35,416 nt of DNA from positions 1 to 35,416 of the forward strand of contig CAMWUK010000031.1 of NCBI GenBank assembly GCA_947177415.1, read 5' to 3'. This document shows positions 16,401 to 24,243 of the stretch, in pieces. A model generated the notes under the pieces. The model had not been told where the DNA came from. It saw nothing but the letters and a program-made list of their open reading frames with translations, and made no database searches. The DNA is from an uncultured Clostridiaceae bacterium. Lineage in GTDB: Bacteria > Bacillota > Clostridia > Lachnospirales > Lachnospiraceae. Position 1 is the stretch's first letter. Every line of letters starts with the position of its first letter. The position numbers and the translations under genes were made by a program.

Positions 16401-18521
16401 GTAAATTTAGGCATAGAATTTTTAGGTGCTATTATTGATTTTCTTGGAGACTTACCAGCTAAGTTCGCATATTATTTAGCATTTGTAGTTGTTAAAGTTG
16501 TCTTGTGGGTAGGAGATATGGTAAAAAAGGCAGTGCAGCTAGGTATAGATTTTGTAGCGGCTATTGTTGATTTTCTTGTAAAATTACCAGGTAAGGTCTG
16601 GGAGTTTTTAAAGGCAGTTATTAATAAGGTTGTTGATTGGGTAAAAAATATGAAGAAAAAGGGTCAAGAGAGTGGGGATGGATTCTTTAAAACCATTGTT
16701 AAGGCTCTTGCAAAATTACCGGGTAAAATGTTAGAGATAGGTAAGCAGATTATTAAAGGTATATGGAAAGGTATTAGTGGAGGTTGGGATTGGTTAAAAG
16801 GAAAAGTTTCAAAAGTAGCCAATAGTTTATTACAAGGTGCAAAAGATGCTTTAGGTATTCATTCTCCATCTAAGGCATTTGCAGACCAGGTTGGACAATG
16901 GATTCCTCCAGGTATTGTAGAAGGCTTTTCAAAAACATTGCCAGCTGCTACAGGTAAAATTCAAGATATGTTAAATAAAGGTGTAAAAGATACAAATAAG
17001 GAGGTAATGAAAACAGCAGGAAAAGCAAATACTGGATATAGTGAATATGTAGGTAGAGACTTAGCACAGAAGTTAGCTAAAAGTATTGCACAACAAAATG
17101 CTAAAAATAAAAAGACAGGTGCTGAAGCTGCCAAAGTATTAGTTGATGCAGCTAAAGAAAAGTGGGATAGGTATTCAAAAACTCATAAAGTAACTTTGTC
17201 GGACGAAGTAGCATTTTGGAAAGAGATTGTCAGTGAGTGTAAAAAAGGTTCAGATGCTTATTATGAAGCATTAGACAAATATCAAAGTGCAAATCAGCAA
17301 TTGAAGGATTCTATTAAGGATTTAAAAGATACATACAAACAGGCTTGGAAAGATATAAAAGATAATTTGGTTAAAGATATTCAAAAGATTATGGATGAAT
17401 ATCAAAATAATCTGTTATCTAAAACTAATGACATTAAGTCTCAACTTGGTGATATGTTTTCAGGTTATAAGTTTGAAGAGACAGAGGATACAGTAGAATC
17501 TTTGACATATAATTTACAGTCGCAAATAGATGCCTTAAAAGAGTGGGAAACACAAATGAGTATGTTGTCCAAAAGAGGTGCAACCAAGGAGTTTATGGAA
17601 GAGATTGAAGGACTAGGTATTGGTGCAACTGAGCAGTTGAAGTTATTAAATAGTATGTCGGACCAAGAATTAAGTGAGTATGTATTTTTATGGGACAAGA
17701 AAAATAAAATGGCTGAAAGGATGGCTAAAGCTAGTTTGTCTGATTACGAAAAACAATGTGAACAGCAAATTAAAGTGTTGATAAAAACTGCAAACACAGA
17801 TTTAAATGAGTTAGAAAAAACCTATAATACTAATTTAGCTCAGTTAGGTGTTACGGTTAATGACCAGTCTGAAACCATTGGTAAAAACATAGTAAATGGA
17901 ATTAAAGCTGGTATAAAGGATTATGAAGGTGATTTATATGCATTTGTAAAAACAATGTGTGGAAAAATTGTTTCAACTACACAGAATGCATTGGAGATTC
18001 ATTCGCCATCTAAAGTGTTTAATAAACAGGTTGGAAGATGGTTGCCACTAGGTATTGTAGAAGGCTTTTCAGATACTATGCCAAAAGCTATGCAAGATAT
18101 TGAAGATAGCCTTAATAATGGAATCGATAATATTGAAACAAATGATATCAATACTAGAAATATTAATCTTGAGGCTCAGATTACTAATTTTATTGATGCA
18201 TACAAACAGGTGTTTGAAGGGCTAGTAATTTGGTTTGAAACAATGGAAGAAAGAATGTTTATAGCTATTGAGAGTCTTACAGATTATTTTAAATATTTGA
18301 TGTATGTAAAACAGGCTATTGATAGTGATGATAGTTTTAAGACCTTTATACTTGGCAAAGGTGATAATAAACTTAAAAAAGTAGTAGATTCAGATATATC
18401 AAATAAATCTGCTAATACCAGTGGAGATATATTTAATTTTTATAGTCCAAAACCAATTGATGAAGTACAAGCAGCTAGAATGTTAAGAAACACCAAAAGA
18501 GATTTAGCAGAAGGATTTTAA
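13470..18521 (+). CDS. Tail tape measure protein
   Basis: A 1683-residue protein setting tail length and probably entering the host envelope during ejection. The ATG at 13470 is chosen over 13452 because GGAGG lies between them. The N-terminal ~350 residues match the TP901-type tape measure domain (LNLAAAGNLDLGRTSDIV, FANNGVKSSQAGTGLRQAL). A hydrophobic, membrane-like segment lies at about 552-576. Residues 819-1086 are 44-residue repeats starting with LPGK. HSPSK motifs occur at about 1131 and 1511. The last third is coiled-coil-rich. No peptidase or lysozyme motif is evident. Confidence 0.95.
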   Translation: MSVGLGTAVGYLKLDVAGFARGIDSAMSDMDNLNGKFDTTSKGLQTIGGLFSGFGTVLTAGFTAPIIAAGAESIKFGATFDRQMSNVKAVSGATTEEFNAMRDAAIEWGEKTKYTAAEAADALYYMSLAGWDSRDSIKALGPVLNLAAAGNLDLGRTSDIVTDAMSAFKLEAKDTEHFTNILAATMSNSNTDVDMLGETFKYVGTVAGSFGYSIEDVTLALGLFANNGVKSSQAGTGLRQALNALVNPSDKAKEQMDKYGVSLFNADGSSKSFMTVMEELRGTFGGLAVDIHNADGEVMSGEEIMQKYGHSLPTSDMEKLSAIVKIFGVRALPGMLSVIEASDEDFYGLAEKINGADEAFVKFGDEIYPIEQALEEFGDKIYSDDSFEILGASAGMASTQMDNLSGDWDKFTSALGTSQILISDMAKGALREFVQGLTELVTKFNNLDESQREQIVKWALVVASIGPALIAFGKVISGIGKMINTFNTLKGAFNFVSGGIKHVGEAFNLAKAGFPAFASETNRLGAAFGSLSAKIGSQGLIGTLTSLTGLSAPVMAAIAAITAVVVALIAAFVDLWKNNEDFRNKIIEIWEGIKAKFEEAGERIVKIFNDLGFNFEDFKELMSSAIDWLQSLWESFCEILSVAWDGFCELLAPAFTGAFEIVSSIIGGIIDVFVGIIEVITGVIQGFKDGDWSLLWQGCYDIVDGVINAIFGVLDSLGEAVWNMVQTVANWFGADWSMSWDEAKMAVLDWFTNISEWIGELPGKIVDFFGSIWQAIKDFIAKVGEWLSTIPGKVTELVQTVSVKLYEFVTDVIQWFSELPGKLAKFFTDIWNNVKQWVKDMVNKAIELGANFFNNIINFFSQLPGKIYNFISQVWEKVKKWAKDMIDKALEVGKNFLKNIVDFLSQLPGKVYGFISQVWDKVKEWAPKIIDKALEVGEKFLGNIVDFLAELPGKFTYYLPIVLTNVIEWAGEMVVKAVNLGIEFLGAIIDFLGDLPAKFAYYLAFVVVKVVLWVGDMVKKAVQLGIDFVAAIVDFLVKLPGKVWEFLKAVINKVVDWVKNMKKKGQESGDGFFKTIVKALAKLPGKMLEIGKQIIKGIWKGISGGWDWLKGKVSKVANSLLQGAKDALGIHSPSKAFADQVGQWIPPGIVEGFSKTLPAATGKIQDMLNKGVKDTNKEVMKTAGKANTGYSEYVGRDLAQKLAKSIAQQNAKNKKTGAEAAKVLVDAAKEKWDRYSKTHKVTLSDEVAFWKEIVSECKKGSDAYYEALDKYQSANQQLKDSIKDLKDTYKQAWKDIKDNLVKDIQKIMDEYQNNLLSKTNDIKSQLGDMFSGYKFEETEDTVESLTYNLQSQIDALKEWETQMSMLSKRGATKEFMEEIEGLGIGATEQLKLLNSMSDQELSEYVFLWDKKNKMAERMAKASLSDYEKQCEQQIKVLIKTANTDLNELEKTYNTNLAQLGVTVNDQSETIGKNIVNGIKAGIKDYEGDLYAFVKTMCGKIVSTTQNALEIHSPSKVFNKQVGRWLPLGIVEGFSDTMPKAMQDIEDSLNNGIDNIETNDINTRNINLEAQITNFIDAYKQVFEGLVIWFETMEERMFIAIESLTDYFKYLMYVKQAIDSDDSFKTFILGKGDNKLKKVVDSDISNKSANTSGDIFNFYSPKPIDEVQAARMLRNTKRDLAEGF
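15924..16715 (+). repeat. Six exact-length 132-bp repeats within the tape measure gene
   Basis: The codons for LPGK or a variant begin at 15924, 16056, 16188, 16320, 16452, 16584 and 16716, each 132 bp apart without indels. Each 44-residue unit reads roughly LPGK, aromatic, W near position 13, W at 19, KA-ELG at 26-31, then FL-NIVDF at 34-41. 44 equals four 11-residue blocks, typical of helical tape measure rods. Less regular LPGK-like motifs occur upstream, from about 15750. Confidence 0.92.
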
Positions 18522-18531
18522 AAGGAGGGGG

Positions 18532-18560
18532 TTGACAAATGATTGAAAATGTGATATTAT
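18532..18560 (+). promoter_or_regulatory. Possible promoter overlapping the Dit start
   Basis: TTGACA at 18532-18537 and TATTAT at 18555-18560 with a 17-bp spacer and a TGA extension before the -10 box. It spans the Dit ribosome binding site and first codons, so a transcript would begin inside dit and could serve the hub and fibre genes. Overlap with coding signals makes chance similarity possible. Confidence 0.4.
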
Positions 18561-19441
18561 TAAATAAGGTTACTAAAGATGTTATTGAATTGGATGTATC
18601 AAAAACCCCTTATTATATCCTTGATTCAGTAGATTGGGGGCAAGTTAAGAGTGAGCATCATACATATAAATATGTAAATCAAATAGGTGTTTATGTAACA
18701 GGTACATCTTTAGAAACAAGAGAGATAGAGATAACAGGTTGGATAATAGCAAAGACAGAATCACAGATGGATGAAAGAAAGAAAGTGCTTAATGGATTTG
18801 TAAATCCACAACAGATGATAAATTTAACTTATAAACAGTATGATTTAGAATTTTTACCTAATACATCAATTAAGTATAGTACAACATTAGTTGAGAATAA
18901 TGATGTTGTATGTAAGTTTAAGATAGATGGTTTATGTCCAGACCCATTATTCAGAGATAGTCTAGAAAGTAAGGTTGCTGTTGCTACTACGGTTGGAATG
19001 TTTCATTTTCCAATGATTATAAATAAAATACAGCAGCAACCGCCACAACTTTTATTTGGCTTAAGAAAACCTAGTTTGATTGTAAATATATATAATAGTG
19101 GGGCGGAGAGAACAGGTATGAAAATGGTTTTTAAAGCCACAAGTACAATTAAGAATCCATCCTTTGTAAATGTAAGGACTCAAGAGTATTTTAAGATAAA
19201 TAAGACGATGATAGCAGGAGAGACTGTTACTGTAAATACAACAACAGGTGAGAAAAAGGTTATAGGTTTTTTAAATGGAGAAGAACAAAATTACTTTAAG
19301 TATAGAGACCTTGATAGTTCATGGCTACAACTTGAAGTTGGGGATAATCTTTTTAGGTATGATGCAGATGAAAATATTGACGGTCTCGAGACCTACATTT
19401 ATTTTTATAATAGATATTTGGAGGTACAAGAATGTTATTAA
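18539..19441 (+). CDS. Distal tail protein (Dit, Sipho_tail family)
   Basis: A 300-residue protein. The N-terminal half resembles the Dit ring domain (YYILDSVDWGQVKSEHHTYKY, REIEITGWI, DERKKVLNGFVNP, FKIDGLCPDPLF). The C-terminal half is beta-rich, like the galectin-like domain of Dit proteins. Dit forms the hexameric hub at the tail tip joining tube to hub and fibre proteins. AAAGGAGGGGG precedes the start. The stop overlaps the next gene. Confidence 0.88.
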   Translation: MIENVILLNKVTKDVIELDVSKTPYYILDSVDWGQVKSEHHTYKYVNQIGVYVTGTSLETREIEITGWIIAKTESQMDERKKVLNGFVNPQQMINLTYKQYDLEFLPNTSIKYSTTLVENNDVVCKFKIDGLCPDPLFRDSLESKVAVATTVGMFHFPMIINKIQQQPPQLLFGLRKPSLIVNIYNSGAERTGMKMVFKATSTIKNPSFVNVRTQEYFKINKTMIAGETVTVNTTTGEKKVIGFLNGEEQNYFKYRDLDSSWLQLEVGDNLFRYDADENIDGLETYIYFYNRYLEVQECY

Positions 19442-20577
19442 ATAAAAGTATTCAGATAATTGTATTTAAAATTGATAATGATGTGTTTGAACAGTTAGGA
19501 GATATAAGTCAGTATACATCTTTAATATGGCCTGACAATTTTAATGGATATGCTATTTTTGAGTTATGGGCTCCAATAACTATTGATAATGCTAAATTAT
19601 TGAAACAAGGAAATGTAATTTGGACAGGTGGTGAGAATGCAGCAGTAATAGAGATTGTTAAAGCCATTGTTGATGAAAATGGTAATAAAGAATTAGATGT
19701 CAAAGGCAGAACCTTAGAGAAGTATTTAACAGATAGAATTATTTGGGGTGCATATACATCAAAAGGTTATACTAGTACCATAATGTATGATTTGGTAGAT
19801 AAAAATTGCATAAACCCAGATGATTTGAACAGAAAGATACCATGGTTAGAAAATTCAGAAGACGCAAAGGTAGGTAAGGATGTATCTCAATATCAAAAGA
19901 CAGGTGGAGAGGTGTATGAAGCGCTTGTTAGTTTGGCCACAGATAGTGATATAGGATTTAGTGTATTATTTGACCCGAGAAATAAGAAGTTAATTTTTGA
20001 GGTTAGAGCAGGCATAGATAGAACTTATGATAATCCAGATGGTAATGACCCTGTGGTGTTTAGTACAGATTTAGAGGATATACTTTCAAGTTCTTATTAT
20101 TCTAACGATGAAGATAAAAAGACAACAGCCATGATACAAGGTGAGGATAAGGGAGCAGCTAGAAAGACAGTATTTGTAGGAGAAACAGAAAGCAAAGGCT
20201 TTAATAGAAGAGAGTTATATGTAGATGCAAGAGATTTACAGTCTGAAATATATGGTGAAAATGGTGAAACAACCGTATTAACAGAAGAACAATATTTGTC
20301 AACCCTTACTCAAAGGGGAAATGAGAAGCTTGCAGAATGTGTAATAACGGAAACATTTGAAGCACAGATACGACAATTTGGTGATGTACAATATGAGTTT
20401 GGTAAAGATTATGCTAAAGGGGATAAGGTATCTGTTATAGATAAGCAATTGGGAGTACAGGTATCTGCTAGAATCACTGAAGTAGAAGAAGATTTTGATA
20501 GTGAATATAATTTGATTTTAACTTTTGGGTATTCATATCCAACAATGCTTACAAAAGTTAAAAGAATGCTAACATAA
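19432..20577 (+). CDS. Tail hub protein (ReqiPepy6 Gp37-like family)
   Basis: A 381-residue protein. Segments ISQYTSLIWPDNFNGYAIFELWAP, LDVKGRTLEKYLTDRIIW and GDKVSVIDKQLGVQVSARITEVEE match the Sipho_Gp37 family, which forms the central baseplate hub next to Dit. No added peptidase domain is visible. The start overlaps the Dit stop by 10 nt with TTGGAGG upstream, and the stop overlaps an in-frame ATG of the next gene. Confidence 0.87.
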   Translation: MLLNKSIQIIVFKIDNDVFEQLGDISQYTSLIWPDNFNGYAIFELWAPITIDNAKLLKQGNVIWTGGENAAVIEIVKAIVDENGNKELDVKGRTLEKYLTDRIIWGAYTSKGYTSTIMYDLVDKNCINPDDLNRKIPWLENSEDAKVGKDVSQYQKTGGEVYEALVSLATDSDIGFSVLFDPRNKKLIFEVRAGIDRTYDNPDGNDPVVFSTDLEDILSSSYYSNDEDKKTTAMIQGEDKGAARKTVFVGETESKGFNRRELYVDARDLQSEIYGENGETTVLTEEQYLSTLTQRGNEKLAECVITETFEAQIRQFGDVQYEFGKDYAKGDKVSVIDKQLGVQVSARITEVEEDFDSEYNLILTFGYSYPTMLTKVKRMLT

Positions 20578-20591
20578 TGGAGGTGAAAAGG

Positions 20592-22361
20592 TTGGCTCAA
20601 GAATGTGGTTTTTTTAATTCAAAATTATCTGCAAATGGAGAATATGATAGAGTATATCTTGCAGAGCAGTTTGCAGCATATTTTGCCAGTTTTATTGGTA
20701 ATGGTATTTATGGTAAATCAATGCAGAAATTAGAAATTATTTGTAAAGAAGTTCCAGATATGTCAATTAAAGTACTATCTGGTGAGGCATGGATAAACGG
20801 TTGGTGGTATAGAAATACGGATGAGTATAATTTAAGTATACAAATTGCCGATGGTGTATTATCAAGAATAGATGCAATAGTATTACGATGGGGTAATACG
20901 GAAAGAGATATGTGGCTAGATGTTATAACAGGTGAACCATCTGCAAATCCCAAAGTACCAACTTTAAGAAGGGATGCAGATTATTATGACTTAATGTTAG
21001 GATATGTAAGTATACCAGCTGGTTCTATAAAAATAACACAAGCTCAAATTACAGATACACGACTTGATAATGCTGTTTGTGGTTTAGTTACAGGTGTAGT
21101 AGACCAGATAGATACCACAGATTTATATAATCAATTTACAGCGTATTTTAATGAGTTTAAGAATACTTACGAGTTAGATTTTAATAATTGGTCAAAAGAT
21201 AAAAAAAATGAATATGATACATGGTCAGAAGAGCAGAGGCAGGAATATGATGATTATTTTAACGATACTAAAATTGAATTTGATTCATGGTATGTTGAGT
21301 TGAAAGATAAGTTAACAGAATCAGAATATGCCTCGCTGGTATTGGAGATGGAAGAAATAAAAAAATCTGGTCGTGATGGTAAGAAAAAGGTTGCCAATGC
21401 TATCACGAATAAGGGAGTTAGCACAGCAGAAGATGCTACATTCCAAGACATGGCAACTAATATTAGTAAAATATTTACAGGTTATGATGTAAGTAAAGTA
21501 ACCGCAAGTGCTGATACAGTATTGACAGGTAGGGCATTTGTAAATTCAAATGGAACATTAGTAAACGGTACAATGCCTAATAGAGGTGCAGTAAATACCA
21601 CAATTGGAATAAATGGTTCATATACAATTCCGGCTGGATATCATAATGGAAGTGGTAAGGTTTCACAAAGTATTACAACAAAAGGTGCACAAACTTATGT
21701 ACCAACAACCTATAATCAATCAATAGCTGCCGGTCAGTATCTTTCAGGAGCACAGACAATTCAAGGAGATGGTAATTTAATACCAGCTAATATTAAGAAA
21801 GATGTTAGTATATTTGGTATAAAGGGAACATTAGAAGAAAATTCTTTAGAAAGTTTTATACCATTTAGAAATTATGATGTTTATACCTCAAGAGCTATAT
21901 GGAAAACGGATAAGAGCGATGCAGCAGGCTTTGGTAATTGGTGGACAGATATTGATGTATTGGGAAAAAACTATTCAGTACATTCTGCACGTTTTACCGG
22001 CTATAAAAGTTCAATCAAAGATTATTCTACGCAGCCATCAGTTGAAATATGCAGATTTGGGTTATCATTGGCACCAGATAACAATTATTCTAAAGATATT
22101 AATAAAGGTGATATTATTTTACTTTTGTACGAAGTCATTACGCAAAAAGTATATGTAGTACCATATATCAATCACGGTGGAAATATATACGGTGGCGTAG
22201 AATTATCAAATGGTGTAATTGTAGGTGCTAGGGCTAGTGATGATAATAATGTAAATAATGATGTTAATATGACAAATGGTGTAATTACAATATGGGTATC
22301 AACTAAATCAGCTGAGGACAAACCATTCCAACTAACAATAGCCGGAATAGTAAGAAAATAA
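20592..22361 (+). CDS. Tail fibre / receptor-binding-type protein
   Basis: A 589-residue protein. TTG at 20592 is taken as the start because GGAGG at 20579-20583 is spaced for it. The ATG at 20577 would sit ahead of that site. Residues ~1-170 form a baseplate-attachment domain common to gut phages (ECGFFNS, YDRVYLAEQFA, YVSIPAGSI). Residues ~195-260 are helical and rich in Asp, Tyr and Trp. Next come Gly/Thr-rich repeats (LTGRAFVNSNGTLVNGTMPN, YTIPAGYHNGSG). The unique C-terminal ~160 residues are the likely host-recognition head. Confidence 0.85.
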   Translation: MAQECGFFNSKLSANGEYDRVYLAEQFAAYFASFIGNGIYGKSMQKLEIICKEVPDMSIKVLSGEAWINGWWYRNTDEYNLSIQIADGVLSRIDAIVLRWGNTERDMWLDVITGEPSANPKVPTLRRDADYYDLMLGYVSIPAGSIKITQAQITDTRLDNAVCGLVTGVVDQIDTTDLYNQFTAYFNEFKNTYELDFNNWSKDKKNEYDTWSEEQRQEYDDYFNDTKIEFDSWYVELKDKLTESEYASLVLEMEEIKKSGRDGKKKVANAITNKGVSTAEDATFQDMATNISKIFTGYDVSKVTASADTVLTGRAFVNSNGTLVNGTMPNRGAVNTTIGINGSYTIPAGYHNGSGKVSQSITTKGAQTYVPTTYNQSIAAGQYLSGAQTIQGDGNLIPANIKKDVSIFGIKGTLEENSLESFIPFRNYDVYTSRAIWKTDKSDAAGFGNWWTDIDVLGKNYSVHSARFTGYKSSIKDYSTQPSVEICRFGLSLAPDNNYSKDINKGDIILLLYEVITQKVYVVPYINHGGNIYGGVELSNGVIVGARASDDNNVNNDVNMTNGVITIWVSTKSAEDKPFQLTIAGIVRK

Positions 22362-22387
22362 ACAAGTATTATATAGTTGAGACATCT

Positions 22388-22415
22388 AATATGTAGTTAA
22401 TCTACATATTTTATG
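22388..22415 (+). terminator. Hairpin after the tail fibre gene
   Basis: AATATGTAG (22388-22396) pairs perfectly with CTACATATT (22402-22410) around a five-base loop. Only a short T-rich stretch follows. It is probably a terminator or RNA-stabilising hairpin ending the main tail operon. Confidence 0.6.
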
Positions 22416-22447
22416 TAAATAAATATTATTTAAAGGAGGTAGTTCTT

Positions 22448-23203
22448 ATGGAATTACAAAGACAATCAAGAAGTAGTGGAGTAGCAAAAGGTGGTTTAAC
22501 CACAGGTATCATTGGTACAGCTCTTGGCGCTTTAAACAGTGTTGCCTTAATGGGTGCAGGTGTTAATGCTGCAACCAGAAACAGTGAAACAGTTGATGTT
22601 GTTGCACCTGTCAATCCTTGGGGTTGGGGACCAGGCTATGGTTTTGCTGGAAGCTGGGGAGGTGCTTGGGGAAATCCTTGGTATGGTCAGACACCTCAGA
22701 CAGTAGTTGTTAACTCTAATGAAGAAGGTAGAAGAAATGGTAGATATTCTGATAATGAGGGTTGTGGTTGTAGTGAGAACATGTTGGTAAATCGTTATGA
22801 GTTAGGTCTTGAGCAAAAAATTGCAGAGAAAGATTCTCAGATTGCCTTGAGAGATGCAAACACCTATAATGACCAGAAGATGCTCGAAATGTATAAGTAT
22901 ATTGATGGTCAGTTGAAAGACGTTCGTAATGAACTTTGCAGACAGGCTGTTGTTAATCAGAAGACAGAAGATTCTTTTGCCTTAGTTCAGAAAGATGTAC
23001 AATGCTGCTGCGATAGACTTGCTGTTCAAATTGAAAGAGAAAGAGACGAACGCAAATGTGCCGACAATGCTATTATCACTTACACCAATGCTACTTTCTA
23101 TCCTAAGATGGTTGCAGACGTTACTACTGGTACTACTACAACTGCCCAAACTACTTATAACCCATTACCTTGTCAGTGTAGTTGTGGGAACAATAATCGT
23201 TAG
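22448..23203 (+). CDS. Conserved gut-phage coiled-coil protein of unknown function
   Basis: A 251-residue protein in three parts. The N-terminal ~45 residues are small and hydrophobic (GGLTTGIIGTALGALNSVALMGAG). A Gly/Trp-rich linker follows (WGWGPGYGFAGSWGGAWG). The second half is a coiled coil starting at NRYELGLEQKIAEKDSQIAL, with NATFYPKMVADVTTGTTTT and YNPLP near the end. Cysteines cluster at CGCSE, CCC and a terminal CQCSC. Similar proteins follow tail fibre genes in many Clostridia phages, with no known role. A virion or envelope-spanning part is possible. Confidence 0.85.
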   Translation: MELQRQSRSSGVAKGGLTTGIIGTALGALNSVALMGAGVNAATRNSETVDVVAPVNPWGWGPGYGFAGSWGGAWGNPWYGQTPQTVVVNSNEEGRRNGRYSDNEGCGCSENMLVNRYELGLEQKIAEKDSQIALRDANTYNDQKMLEMYKYIDGQLKDVRNELCRQAVVNQKTEDSFALVQKDVQCCCDRLAVQIERERDERKCADNAIITYTNATFYPKMVADVTTGTTTTAQTTYNPLPCQCSCGNNNR

Positions 23204-23236
23204 TAATTAGTAATAACAATCAGTAACAGTTGCTTT

Positions 23237-23270
23237 GAGACCCGGGACTTTTGTCCTGGGTTTCTATTAA
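23237..23270 (+). terminator. Strong rho-independent terminator
   Basis: A 12-bp stem pairs 23237-23248 (GAGACCCGGGAC) with 23253-23264 around a TTTT loop, with two G-T pairs. It is by far the most GC-rich hairpin nearby and is followed by an A/T stretch. It should end transcription after the coiled-coil gene. Confidence 0.82.
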
Positions 23271-23296
23271 TTAATGTATTTTGAAAGGAGAAATTT

Positions 23297-23638
23297 ATGA
23301 CAACAATTGATAAAATTGAACAAGGTGTAGCAGATTATCTTGATGCAGAGTTAATGCCTAAGTTACAGAGTAATGGAATCGAAAAGGTTATTGTAGGTAC
23401 AGCTGTATCTTTGCTAATTCGTAAGTCCGGGGCAATTATAGAAGGATATAAAGAGAATAAGCTAGTTAAAATGTTAGGTATCATGGATGAAGCTGGAAAC
23501 GTAGATGTAGATATTCTTGTAGAAGAGTTGAAGAAAAATATTTCTAAAGATGGTGTTAAGGTAGATATACCAATAATTGGAACCTTGACTTTTCATAAAG
23601 AAGATATTGATAAACTTTATAATTATATTATGGCATAG
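23297..23638 (+). CDS. Conserved phage protein, unknown function
   Basis: A 113-residue, mostly helical protein. The pattern VDVDILVEELKKNISKDG followed by IPIIGTLTFHKEDIDKLYNYI is one I recall in similar proteins downstream of tail genes in Firmicutes phages, but no function is known to me. A central segment (KVIVGTAVSLLIRKSG) is hydrophobic enough to touch a membrane. It has an AAAGGAG site and follows the strong terminator. Confidence 0.78.
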   Translation: MTTIDKIEQGVADYLDAELMPKLQSNGIEKVIVGTAVSLLIRKSGAIIEGYKENKLVKMLGIMDEAGNVDVDILVEELKKNISKDGVKVDIPIIGTLTFHKEDIDKLYNYIMA

Positions 23639-23654
23639 GGAGGTATAAATAATT

Positions 23655-23993
23655 ATGGATGCTAAATATAGAGAAGAAATGGGAATGGAAGATGAAGTAT
23701 TTGAAGGTAAAGATAAGAAGCATAAAATAATGACAATGGAAGATGTTGCTCATGAACTTAAAAAAGATTTTGCAGAAGAGATTATGGATTCTAAGAAATA
23801 TCTTTGTATGGCAAAGGTTGCTGAAAAATCTCATTGTGAAGAGGATTGTCATTATTTGACAGAAATGGCAAAAGATGAATATACACATGCCTATTTTATT
23901 CACGAATTTATGATTGAGCATGATATTCATGTACACGAAGAACAAAAAAGAGAATTTGAAGAATTAAAGGAGAGAATGAAAGAATTTTTTTGA
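23655..23993 (+). CDS. Ferritin-like (rubrerythrin superfamily) protein
   Basis: A 112-residue helical protein. E42 with Y49 on one helix, and an ExxH motif (E75, H78, in AKDEYTHA) on the next, resemble metal-binding pairs of ferritin-like proteins. Extra His and Glu residues follow (IHEFMIEHDIHVHEE). It is shorter than a full four-helix rubrerythrin and has no rubredoxin domain, so it may dimerise or bind metal differently. Whether it stores iron, handles peroxide or is structural is unknown. The stop directly follows a run of seven T. Confidence 0.65.
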   Translation: MDAKYREEMGMEDEVFEGKDKKHKIMTMEDVAHELKKDFAEEIMDSKKYLCMAKVAEKSHCEEDCHYLTEMAKDEYTHAYFIHEFMIEHDIHVHEEQKREFEELKERMKEFF

Positions 23994-24084
23994 TAAAAAG
24001 TCACTAGTTAATTGGGGTAAGGCTAAAGAAGCATTTGAGGTATTAAAATTTTTCTTATCCTTTATATAAAAGGAGGTATATTAT

Positions 24085-24243
24085 ATGGCGAATAAAAAAA
24101 CAGATATAATGATATCTATTTATGGTAACCATATTATTGAAGGTAAAAAAACTATTATGGAAGTGCCAGGTATTATTAGAGAAGGGGTAAGCCAGTGGCT
24201 TATTGATAATGGGCAACCTGAGCTGGCTGAAGAAAATGTTTGA
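24085..24243 (+). CDS. 52-residue protein, possibly CD1375-like
   Basis: A small gene with AAAGGAGG at about 24069-24076. The protein contains IYGNHIIEGKKTIMEVPGIIREGVSQWLIDNG, which resembles small proteins called CD1375-like in Clostridioides phages (an aliphatic segment, GKKTI, VP, then a short helix). Their function is unknown to me. The stop overlaps the start of the next gene (ATGTTTGA), implying coupling. Confidence 0.72.
   Translation: MANKKTDIMISIYGNHIIEGKKTIMEVPGIIREGVSQWLIDNGQPELAEENV

Noticed and set aside
20577-20592. ATG at 20577 as tail fibre start
   Set aside because: The GGAGG lies after that ATG, so TTG 20592 is better placed.
22995-23210. Overlapping + strand ORF in the 22448 gene
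   Set aside because: It is an alternative frame of a clearly coding gene, with no ribosome binding site or recognisable features.
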